Below are positions 35,597-43,365 of a stretch of DNA of 46,788 nucleotides, in pieces. The first letter of the stretch is position 1, and the number at the start of each line of letters is the position of its first letter. The translations under genes and the position numbers were made by a program. The DNA is from an uncultured Blastocatellia bacterium. Its GTDB lineage: Bacteria; Acidobacteriota; Blastocatellia; Pyrinomonadales; Pyrinomonadaceae. The DNA is taken from assembly GCA_946480785.1 (NCBI GenBank), contig CAMLLD010000052.1, forward strand, positions 1 through 46,788, given 5' to 3'. The notes under the pieces were generated by a model. The model saw only the letters and a list, made by a program, of their open reading frames with translations, ran no database searches and had not been told where the DNA came from.

Positions 35597-35654
35597 CCGA
35601 TTCAGTCGAGCGCCCGATTGTGCGACTTAATATTCGTTCTTAAAGGAGAGCGGA

Positions 35655-37376
35655 ATGAAAAGAAAAATAAACGCCATTGTTGGACGTTTCAACGGTAGGA
35701 TGATGAACAACTCCCAAGAATTAAAAAAAGTATCGAGGGTCTGCCGTTTGCGAACAGCCGTTCTGCTTGTGTTCTTAAGCTGTTTCCTTACGGCAATGCA
35801 GGCAAGTGCGCAGGAAAAGCCCCAAGTGTTCTCACTGCCGGAAGCTCGAGTGGGTGAGGCGTATCGCGTAAAAATCGAAGATCTGTTGCGCGAAAAATAC
35901 GGGCTAAAACTGGAGACCAGCTCGGCCAGAGCCATCCTTCTGTGGTCACTTGCCGGCGGCGAGCCGCCACCGGGAATTTCTGTGCAGACCGATGGGGCGA
36001 TTGTCGGAACGGTAACTGAAAACGCAACCGACAGTTATGAGTTTTCGCTGAAGGTTGTCGACGCATCGGTCAAGGACGAACAGTTGAGCCTGAATTTTTC
36101 TCTCGGTGTCAGGCGCGGACGTCTGAGGCTGGCCAAGATTCAAGGGCCACGACTGGTACCGGTAGACATGCAGACCGCAGAGTCGAACAGCGGCTCGGCA
36201 GTATCCGGCAACGAAATCTCATCCGGTGACGGCGTCAAACCTTCCCCACCGGCCGCCAACACTCCGGTCGATCAGCAACTGACCGATAAACAAAGGGCCG
36301 CTAGGGAGGTGAAAGAACAGGAGGCCAGGAAAGCAGCAAAGCAGCTCGCCGAACAACAAGAAGTGGAGAAAGCGGTGACCACTCCGTTCAGTGGTGTGAA
36401 CAAGAGGTTCATCGTCGGGTTCGAACAGGCCGGCGCGGCCGCCTCCGACAGTACCGGCAAACCGTTTTTCGACATTTTCATTAATACTCCTCTTTCGCGT
36501 AAGCATGAGTGCTCGAAGCCCAAATGTTTGCCGCGATTCTCAGTTTGGGGCGATGTGCGGCTGACAAGCACGGCAGAACAGGTAAACGCCCTGGCAGATG
36601 TCTCAGCTGATTCAATAAGCGCGATAACGGGCAGCAAACTGAACCAAATCGCCAGTGCGTTCGACTTCACGGTAGGGCCGGAAGTGCGTCTGCGCAGGTT
36701 CTACAACACTACGCTCAGTCTGATTGCCGGTTTCGGCGCGGTTAGTCCCGTTTCACCAAAGCAGTCAGCCCAGATTTTTGAGGTACCGGACAAAGATAGT
36801 CCCCAGCGCGCCGCGTTCTTGGCAAAATTTCCCGGCGCGAAGGACAGCCAGCAGATCGCTTTCATCTCCCCGGATCGCGATCGTTTTCTGCGCCAGTACT
36901 TCGGTGGTTTCAGATTCAAGACATATAACATTTGTGGAGCGAACGAAGATGATTGCAAGAAAGGAAAACTACGGCCGACGTTCCCGGCAACTTTCGATGT
37001 GACCTTCGGACAGAACGAGGCGGTAACGGGAGGGCGGCTTCACAAATTCGTCGTGGGTCTCGACGGTTTCTATCCGCTACCGTTTCCGGATAACAAGCGG
37101 TTCTTGTACCTATTTGGCTCAGCCAGGTTGAAGGCGGGTGGACCAAAGAACAACGATACACCGTTCATTCTCGCCACTGCCGCGTCTTCAGTGAAGGTAA
37201 CTGATGACACGGTCTTCATTGCGGATCCGACGCCCACAAACCGCGATACCTACCGGATCGGCTTTGGTGTCGATTTGTTTGAACTCTTCAAGTTCGCGAA
37301 AGATAAGGGCAAGGAGCAGGGAGCACAGGAGGAAAAGACCAGGGCGCTTAAAGCCGCAGCTAATCCTCCCGAGTAG
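35655..37376 (+). CDS. secreted putative-Ig / outer-membrane beta-barrel protein
   Basis: A 573-residue protein with AAGGAG at 35643-35648 before its ATG. The signal peptide is preceded by a long basic N terminus of about 32 residues and ends near TAMQASAQ (about residue 52). An Ig-like/cadherin-like module follows (about 60-155) with the marker PPPGISVQTDGAIVGT. Next is a coiled, Lys/Glu/Gln-rich linker (about 205-240) and a C-terminal part (about 245-545) whose alternating pattern (RFIVGFEQAG, FDFTVGPEVRLRR, SLIAGFGAVSP, YRIGFGVDLF) suggests an outer-membrane barrel. Four Cys near 283-287 and 420-428 may be disulfides. It lies downstream of the CHAT operon in the same direction. The family is not recognised. 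Confidence 0.78.
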   Translation: MKRKINAIVGRFNGRMMNNSQELKKVSRVCRLRTAVLLVFLSCFLTAMQASAQEKPQVFSLPEARVGEAYRVKIEDLLREKYGLKLETSSARAILLWSLAGGEPPPGISVQTDGAIVGTVTENATDSYEFSLKVVDASVKDEQLSLNFSLGVRRGRLRLAKIQGPRLVPVDMQTAESNSGSAVSGNEISSGDGVKPSPPAANTPVDQQLTDKQRAAREVKEQEARKAAKQLAEQQEVEKAVTTPFSGVNKRFIVGFEQAGAAASDSTGKPFFDIFINTPLSRKHECSKPKCLPRFSVWGDVRLTSTAEQVNALADVSADSISAITGSKLNQIASAFDFTVGPEVRLRRFYNTTLSLIAGFGAVSPVSPKQSAQIFEVPDKDSPQRAAFLAKFPGAKDSQQIAFISPDRDRFLRQYFGGFRFKTYNICGANEDDCKKGKLRPTFPATFDVTFGQNEAVTGGRLHKFVVGLDGFYPLPFPDNKRFLYLFGSARLKAGGPKNNDTPFILATAASSVKVTDDTVFIADPTPTNRDTYRIGFGVDLFELFKFAKDKGKEQGAQEEKTRALKAAANPPE

Positions 37377-37502
37377 CTGATCTCCCGGACGGCGGCTACC
37401 AGAGCCGGCAACGCTTCGCGCTGATCATTGCCTCGGCTGTCTTGCAGCCGAACGCTTGTTTGAACTCAGGCATGTTCGCCACTGGCTGGCGAATGCGAAT
37501 CG

Positions 37503-37533
37503 GTGAGCAGACGGTTACGCGCCGTTTGCTCAC
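37503..37533 (+). other. strong RNA hairpin, 12-bp stem
   Basis: GTGAGCAGACGG (37503-37514) pairs with CCGTTTGCTCAC (37522-37533) around a 7-base loop, with one G-U pair. It lies 127 bases past the barrel gene stop. No T tract follows, so it may stabilise the transcript end, mark rho-dependent termination or belong to an unknown small RNA. Confidence 0.5.
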
Positions 37534-37865
37534 GCGTGTTCACGCATTGCGTCTCTGTGAAGGCAAGGAAGACGCGCTGCTCAGTAGCTTCATTCTTGGA
37601 GCTTACGCAGTTAGTCGGTAACGCCACCGATTAGACATTATTACTATTACCTTGCATTTTCGTGAGTCCAAAGACCGGTAGACGCCTGACCGACGTAAAA
37701 GGGCATTCTACGGCGCATGCGCTGAAGCGGAGATCATGGCGCTTATGGTCACAGCAACGTTCGAACAACTCAGCGGTACGTTCGAGCGACTGAGCGAAAT
37801 AAGCGCGAAGCTGTTCAAGCAGCGATGTTGAGTGTGAATGCCATCACGCAAAGCAGCGCCGTTGC

Positions 37866-37895
37866 TTGACTCAATGCAAAACGCTAGGCTAGTCT
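37866..37895 (+). promoter_or_regulatory. candidate promoter of tRNA-Ala
   Basis: TTGACT at 37866-37871 and a weak TAGTCT at 37890-37895 are 18 bases apart. Transcription would start near 37903, about 29 bases before the tRNA. The repeated segment shared with 35042 begins almost exactly at this point. Confidence 0.35.
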
Positions 37896-37905
37896 GCATC
37901 AGTTT

Positions 37906-37945
37906 TTACCAGTACTCACACGTTTCGTAAGGGGGCCGTAGCTCA
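37906..37945 (+). repeat. intact copy of the tRNA leader/5'-end repeat
   Basis: Partner of the degenerate copy at 35042-35080, in the same orientation and 2.86 kb away. It covers 26 bases of leader and the first 14 bases of tRNA-Ala. Confidence 0.7.
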
Positions 37946-38007
37946 GCTGGGAGAGCGCATGACTGGCAGTCATGAGGTCAGGGGTTCGATCCCCCTCGGC
38001 TCCACCA
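37932..38007 (+). tRNA. tRNA-Ala (anticodon GGC)
   Basis: A 76-base cloverleaf. The acceptor stem GGGGCCG pairs with CGGCTCC (one G-U), the D arm begins GCTCAGCTGGGAGAGC, and the anticodon stem CATGA/TCATG encloses the loop CTGGCAG, with anticodon GGC at 37965-37967. The T arm is GGGGTTCGATCCCC, and the CCA end is encoded (38005-38007). It reads alanine GCC and GCU codons. No terminator-like T tract is obvious downstream. 38008-38231 holds no other feature I can support. Confidence 0.97.
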
Positions 38008-38231
38008 ATCATTTCAAACCTACGCAGTTCGTTTGACGTTCCTCGTCGCCGCAGGGAGCTCTGCAAATAATCGTTGCTTTCTCCTGCCGACACTGCTTAT
38101 ATTCATTGCGGTGGTAGTAACAAGGCCTGCCTGGGTACGAACTCCGATCTTCAAATCTGAACATTCCTCATTCGTTCCGAAACTCTGCTCTTTAATCTAA
38201 GCAAAACTCTCGTTGCAGCCCGGAGATCCCA

Positions 38232-41200
38232 ATGAAAAAGCTCACTCTGCTCCTCCTTGCTTTGACCTCTATTCTCTTCGCGATTTCAGTGCAGGCTCAA
38301 GTGGGAAGCCAGCAGGCGCGTAACTATCAAATCGACGAAGCTCATACGGGTTCGATCAATCCACCGGGACTGACCCCGCCACTCAGGCCAAAGTGGAACC
38401 GGAACTTCGGACAAAAGATGTCCTACCCGCTTATCGCCGACGGCAAAGTCTTCGTGACGGTGCGAAATGAGTCGGCATACGGAACCGAGCTGTACGCGCT
38501 GAATGCTGCGGACGGCTCGACCGTGTGGTCCTACTCGCTCAGTGGTACCTACTATTGGTCGGCTCTTTGTTACGAGAACGGCCGCGTCTTCGCGCTCAAC
38601 TACGACGGCCTCTTGCGCGCCTTTGATGGAGCCACCGGAAGTTTAATTTGGAGCCGGCAGCTTCCCGGACAATATTCTTTCACTTCCGCGCCCACCGTAT
38701 TTCAGGGTGTGGTCTACGCAGGCGGTTCGGGCAGTGGCGGCACGGCGTACGCGGTCAGCGCTGAGAATGGCAATGTGCTTTGGACCACGCCAGTCAGTAA
38801 CGGCAGCAATAGCTCACCGGCGGTGACCGGGGATGGGGTTTATCTTTCTTACTCTTGTTGGAATGTTTACAAGCTCAATCCGGCGAACGGTTCAATCACC
38901 TGGCACACGAGCCCGGTCTGCTCCGGAGGCGGCGGCAAGACACCGGTCTTATTTAACAGCCGTCTCTATGCTCGAGAAGTCGCTTCCAATGCGGATTGGA
39001 TCTACGACAGTCAAACCGGCGGATCGCTCGACACCTTTTCCTCAAAAAGCTCTCCGGCTTTCTCAGGCAACATGGGTTTCTTTCTAAACGGGCCCAAGAG
39101 TTTTGGATCGTATGGCACCCTTGAAGGTCGGGACATCAATACCAATTTAGTTCGTTGGACCTTCGCTGGAGACGGACACCTGCAGTCTTCAATGCTCGTG
39201 GTCAACGACTATGTCTATGTCGGATCGAGTTTAGGCAAGCTGTACGCGGTCGAAGCCGCCACGGGTACACAAGTTTGGTCAACGACAGCGGGAACAAGCA
39301 TCCCTTATGTTGACGAACAGAACGTGTCACAACCAATCACCGGCTTCGCCGCAGCCGAGGGAATCCTGGTGGTTCCTACCGCAACAACTCTCGTCGCTTA
39401 CGAAGCTGATCCCACTCCGACCATCATCTGGGACAGCCCTTCACCCGCACCCAACAGTTTTGGTTGGAACAATACCCCCGTAGAAATTTCTTTCACCGCG
39501 GCAGCGCATCCTTCAGGGGTTACTTTCTCAATTCCGGGAAGCCCGATTCAGTTCAACGCCGAAGGCAATAATCAAACGCAGCAAGTGACGGTTTCCGATC
39601 AACGCGGTAACAGCGCGACGCTGACCTCACCCGTCGTCAGAATTGATATGACCGCTCCGGTAACCACGAGTGCAGTTGCCGGAACTGCCGGACCTGGAAT
39701 CACTCAGTGGTACAAGGACTCTGCACAGGTGACGCTAACGCGGACAGACAATCTCTCCGGAGTTCGCAGCACTTCCTACACTATCGATGGCGGCCCAACG
39801 CAAAATTATGTTTCGCCATTCACGATTCAAACCGACGGCACTCACACGATCAACTACTGGAGTTCCGACGTCGCTGGAAATGTCGAAACACAGCAGTCGC
39901 GCGTGGTTAACGTTGACGTTAACGCACCCGACACTCAAATCTCCGCCGGCAACGGATTCTATGCTGATCCGGCGCAGGTGACCTTAACAGCCACGGACGC
40001 CGGTTCGGGCGTGGCTAATACTTTCTACCGGATCGATAGTGGCGCAACCCAAACTTATTCAGGTCCTTTTACGGTTTCAGGTGACGGCAGTCGACAGATT
40101 GTTTATTGGAGCACTGATTGGGCCGGCCACACTGAAAACCAACACTCCTTCACACTGAAGGTGGATGGCCTTGCGCCGAGCACTGCGATCTCGTCCACTG
40201 GAACGAACGGTTGGAATGGATGGCGAACCAGCGCGGTCCAGGTCACGCTCTCGCCGTCAGACGCGCGCTCCGGTGTCGCGGCAACCTATTACACGATTGA
40301 TGGTGGTCCAACGCAAATTTATGCGGGACCATTCATGGTCGATGGAAGCGCCGTACACCAGGTCAATTACTGGAGCGTCGACAACGTAGGCAACACTGAA
40401 GCGCAACAGTCTGCGGAAATAAAAATCGATAAGGACGGACCGACAACTGAGAGTTCGTTAGCGGGTACTGCAGGTAACAACGATTACTACAAGGGATCTG
40501 TGCAGGTTACGCTAACGGCGTCCGACAGCGTCTCGGGTCTGGCGACTCTCGGCACTTCCTACAAGATTGATAACGGCACTACGAAGGCCTACATGGGCTC
40601 GCCATTTACCGTCTCTGGTAACGGCGCCCACACGGTGAGTTTCTGGAGCCAGGACATGGCCGGCAACTCCGCCAGTCCGACAACGATAACGATCAATATC
40701 GATTCGAGCGTCCCAGTAACACAGGCAACACTTGCGGGGACACAGGGCAGCAATGGCTGGTATACCAATGAGGCACAGGTCACGCTTTCCGCGACTGACA
40801 CTCCGTCAGGAGTTGAGACGACTTATTACAAGCTCGACGATGGCGCCCAACAGACCTATTCCGCACCGTTCAGTATCTCCGATAGCGGATACCACACGAT
40901 CATCTACTGGAGTGTGGACCGCGCAGGCAATACGGAGTCGCAGCGTTCGATGCTCATTAAGGTTGATTCGGTCGCGCCCTCAAGCCAGGCCTCGGCCTCA
41001 AGCACCTGGCGTTACGATGTTTGGTATCAGAGTCCGGCGCAGATTTACATCAACGCGACGGACAGCGCCTCAAACATTGCCAACACCTATTACACGATCG
41101 ACGGCGGAGCTACCCAAACCTACACCGCGACATTCAACATCACGACGGGCGGCGTTCACACTGTCAGTTACTGGAGTGTGGACCAGGCCGGGAATACGGA

Positions 41201-42356
41201 AACGCCAAAGTCTTTGACGGTTCGAGTCGACAGCGCCGCACCCACCACCCAGATCACGACCGCCGGAGCAGGCGCCAATGGTTGGTATCGAGGCCCGGTG
41301 CAGGTTGGCTTAACGGCGACGGATCCCGAGGTTGGTGTAAACGTCACCATGTACCGCGTCGATAATGGACCAACAATGGTGTATGGTGGCACGCCTTTTA
41401 CAGTCAGCGGTGAGGGTCAACATACGGTGCTCTACTGGAGTAATGACAAACTCAACCACACGGAAGCGCAGAACAGCGCCACGATCAGAATAGATTCCAC
41501 GCTTCCAACGGTGCAGAACTCCTTTACTGGTCCTGTTGGTGGTAACGGTTATTACAAAGGACCGGTGCAGTTCACGATGACTGCCGCAGACAATCAGTCA
41601 GGAGTTGCAAATATTTACTACCGCATCAATGGCGGGCCGGCGCTTGTTTACAGCTCACCATTTACGATTGGCGTCGACGGCAATCACTCGGTCGATTACT
41701 GGAGCGTTGACGTAGCGGGAAATGTCTCCTCGGTAGGTAATGCGTTAGTCAAGATCGACGTGAGCGCTCCGGTGACGCAAGCCGCGGGTGCCGGAACAGC
41801 AGGAACCAACGGCTGGTATCGCAGCTCGGTCCAGGTTTCACTGGCGGCGGCAGACAATCTGTCGGGAGTCCAAACGACGTTCTACAAAGTAGACGGCGGC
41901 ACGACGAAGACTTACACCGGGGCTTTCAGTGTTACGGGTAATGGTTCGCACACGGTGAACTTCTGGAGTGTGGACAAAGCCACGAATACGGAAGCCACGG
42001 GTTCGCTGGTTGTCAATATAGATTCAACCCAACCGGCTGTAACGTGTAGTGTGTCGCCAGCTTCGGTAGCTAAGAGTTCGAGCCCGGTGACGATTACAGT
42101 AACCGGCCACGCCACCGATACGCTCAGTGGCGTTCCGATTACGGGCGGAGCAACGTTCAGCGTCGTTGATGAATATGGAGTGACCCAACCGAGTGGTCCG
42201 ATCACTCTACAGTCAAATGGGAACTATTCGTTTACGCTGACTCTGCCGGCCACGAAGAACGTTGGTGACAACACCCACATCTACACCATCACGGTCACGG
42301 GTATAGATCGAGCCGGCAATACGAGCACAGCTTCAGATACGTTGAAGATAAACTAA
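38232..42356 (+). CDS. secreted PQQ-type beta-propeller protein with nine Ig-like (OmpL47-type) repeats
   Basis: A 1374-residue exported protein with GGAG at 38222-38225 before the ATG and a signal peptide ending near VQAQ (about residue 23). Residues about 35-390 form a PQQ-like beta-propeller with repeated ELYALNAADGSTVW, LRAFDGATGSLIW and LYAVEAATGTQVW motifs. A linker domain follows (about 395-474), then nine tandem repeats of about 88 residues (about 475-1265), each with the pattern SGV..TYYTIDGG.TQTY..PF, HTV.YWSVD.AGN and a final KIDS-like end. A divergent Ig-like cap closes the protein. No sortase, PEP-CTERM or lipoprotein signal is seen, so it is probably released or held by an unseen route. 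Adhesion or sugar binding is a guess; propellers without PQQ residues often only bind proteins. Confidence 0.9.
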   Translation: MKKLTLLLLALTSILFAISVQAQVGSQQARNYQIDEAHTGSINPPGLTPPLRPKWNRNFGQKMSYPLIADGKVFVTVRNESAYGTELYALNAADGSTVWSYSLSGTYYWSALCYENGRVFALNYDGLLRAFDGATGSLIWSRQLPGQYSFTSAPTVFQGVVYAGGSGSGGTAYAVSAENGNVLWTTPVSNGSNSSPAVTGDGVYLSYSCWNVYKLNPANGSITWHTSPVCSGGGGKTPVLFNSRLYAREVASNADWIYDSQTGGSLDTFSSKSSPAFSGNMGFFLNGPKSFGSYGTLEGRDINTNLVRWTFAGDGHLQSSMLVVNDYVYVGSSLGKLYAVEAATGTQVWSTTAGTSIPYVDEQNVSQPITGFAAAEGILVVPTATTLVAYEADPTPTIIWDSPSPAPNSFGWNNTPVEISFTAAAHPSGVTFSIPGSPIQFNAEGNNQTQQVTVSDQRGNSATLTSPVVRIDMTAPVTTSAVAGTAGPGITQWYKDSAQVTLTRTDNLSGVRSTSYTIDGGPTQNYVSPFTIQTDGTHTINYWSSDVAGNVETQQSRVVNVDVNAPDTQISAGNGFYADPAQVTLTATDAGSGVANTFYRIDSGATQTYSGPFTVSGDGSRQIVYWSTDWAGHTENQHSFTLKVDGLAPSTAISSTGTNGWNGWRTSAVQVTLSPSDARSGVAATYYTIDGGPTQIYAGPFMVDGSAVHQVNYWSVDNVGNTEAQQSAEIKIDKDGPTTESSLAGTAGNNDYYKGSVQVTLTASDSVSGLATLGTSYKIDNGTTKAYMGSPFTVSGNGAHTVSFWSQDMAGNSASPTTITINIDSSVPVTQATLAGTQGSNGWYTNEAQVTLSATDTPSGVETTYYKLDDGAQQTYSAPFSISDSGYHTIIYWSVDRAGNTESQRSMLIKVDSVAPSSQASASSTWRYDVWYQSPAQIYINATDSASNIANTYYTIDGGATQTYTATFNITTGGVHTVSYWSVDQAGNTETPKSLTVRVDSAAPTTQITTAGAGANGWYRGPVQVGLTATDPEVGVNVTMYRVDNGPTMVYGGTPFTVSGEGQHTVLYWSNDKLNHTEAQNSATIRIDSTLPTVQNSFTGPVGGNGYYKGPVQFTMTAADNQSGVANIYYRINGGPALVYSSPFTIGVDGNHSVDYWSVDVAGNVSSVGNALVKIDVSAPVTQAAGAGTAGTNGWYRSSVQVSLAAADNLSGVQTTFYKVDGGTTKTYTGAFSVTGNGSHTVNFWSVDKATNTEATGSLVVNIDSTQPAVTCSVSPASVAKSSSPVTITVTGHATDTLSGVPITGGATFSVVDEYGVTQPSGPITLQSNGNYSFTLTLPATKNVGDNTHIYTITVTGIDRAGNTSTASDTLKIN
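39654..42026 (+). repeat. nine in-frame tandem repeats of about 264 bases
   Basis: Nine consecutive units with almost constant length (2373 bases in all) encode the Ig-like modules of the propeller protein. They agree in protein pattern but differ freely at third codon positions, which points to old duplication kept by selection rather than a recent expansion. Confidence 0.88.
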
Positions 42357-42367
42357 CGAGCGATCGC

Positions 42368-43084
42368 CTAACGATTGCGCCGCCGGCTGCGTGTCGCCTG
42401 GAGCACGCCAGCCAAACCGGTAAACATCAGCACGAGCGTCGCGGGCTCGGGCACTGCTTCAATAGTCACGCCAGACACTGTCGGTCCGAACATGTAATCG
42501 GCGTGGTCGAGAAACAGACCCGTAAAGCCGAAGACCGTTTGTCTCGTTAAGAACAGCGTGACCGTTCCCTGACCTTGCAGATCCACCTGCGGTCCGCTCG
42601 ACGGCGCCGCCACTCCGGTAAAAGTGAATGGCGCTGTGATCCTGATTCCGGACGCGTCCAATAGATTCTGCGGAATCACAAAGCTCACGCTCTGAAAATT
42701 CAAACTCAGTGAATCCACCACGCTGCTGGTGAAGGTCGTTCCGTTAATCGTGAACGTTCCCTTCGGATCCGAACCGGTGCTGACAAAGTTCAGGTTCGCA
42801 CCCGTGCATGGTCCGTTCAAACCTCCGACCGATCTGCTGCAAGGCGAGATACCAAAATTCCCGAACGTGCTGACGCTGCCGAAGTCAGTGACATTCGCCG
42901 AGAAGTTTGGCCCGCTAAGGCTGACGGTTCCCTGCGGACCGAAGAATTGTCCATTGGTGATCGTGGCGCTGCCGGTAACAGTGATCGGATCGGCGTTAAC
43001 GGCTACCGCGACAACGAAAGTGAAACTTAGAAGCGCGACAAAACGCAGTAATTTACTGGGAGAGAGGTGCGGGCGACTGGGCAT
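42368..43084 (-). CDS. PEP-CTERM sorting-domain protein
   Basis: A 238-residue secreted protein. The start is the ATG at 43084, six bases after a perfect AGGAGG; a TTG just upstream is ignored. A signal peptide ends near VNADP (about residue 32). The body is low in charge and rich in Ser, Thr, Gly and Phe, with one Cys pair (SPCSRSVGGLNGPC). The C terminus has the PEP-CTERM signal: VPEPATLVLM, a hydrophobic helix and the basic tail RSRRRNR. In known systems an exosortase removes this tail and the protein goes to the surface or matrix. No exosortase is in the window. Its stop is 11 bases from the stop of the convergent propeller gene. Confidence 0.92.
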   Translation of the reverse strand: MPSRPHLSPSKLLRFVALLSFTFVVAVAVNADPITVTGSATITNGQFFGPQGTVSLSGPNFSANVTDFGSVSTFGNFGISPCSRSVGGLNGPCTGANLNFVSTGSDPKGTFTINGTTFTSSVVDSLSLNFQSVSFVIPQNLLDASGIRITAPFTFTGVAAPSSGPQVDLQGQGTVTLFLTRQTVFGFTGLFLDHADYMFGPTVSGVTIEAVPEPATLVLMFTGLAGVLQATRSRRRNR

Positions 43085-43365
43085 AACCAACCTCCTGGGA
43101 TAGTAGAAGCTTGATAATTCCGAGGCCGCGAGTGAACCAAATAATTGTGTTCTCGAAGTTCTAAAATTTCTTCAAGAAGTTAACCGTGATTGAGTCCGGG
43201 ATCGAAAATGGGATCGCGCAGTCTCGTTTCTGAAATCAAAAACTCTCCGCAACGCAGCATTCCCGCAGATTAACTCGCAAATAACGCTGGCACGGTGGCT
43301 GCATCGTCGCGGGCGTTTGTGGCCGCAAACTCTCCGTTGCTCAAAACAACACAAGGAACGAAATA

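Larger units (their letters stand above)
35039..35654. other. 616-base gap with decayed-looking sequence
   Basis: Apart from the tRNA-like piece at its left end, no convincing gene is seen. Frame 35084-35127 reads LAVDPATISRDIQ before a stop, like a scrap of a helix-turn-helix protein. AT-rich sequence follows at about 35160-35220. A 53-codon frame is at 35435-35596. TAATAT at 35628-35633 may be the -10 box of the barrel gene, although no good -35 box is 16-18 bases away. Confidence 0.5.
37377..37931. other. 555-base gap between the barrel gene and tRNA-Ala
   Basis: No supported gene. It holds a strong hairpin at 37503-37533, a likely tRNA promoter at 37866-37895, and a 31-codon frame at 37736-37831 whose product repeats TFEQLSGTFERLSE in a near-heptad pattern. 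That frame has no ribosome binding site, so I do not call it as a gene. It may be a relic. Confidence 0.5.

Noticed and set aside
39654..42026. 264-base repeats as a transposon or satellite array
   Set aside because: They are in frame, form Ig-like protein modules and have diverged at silent sites.
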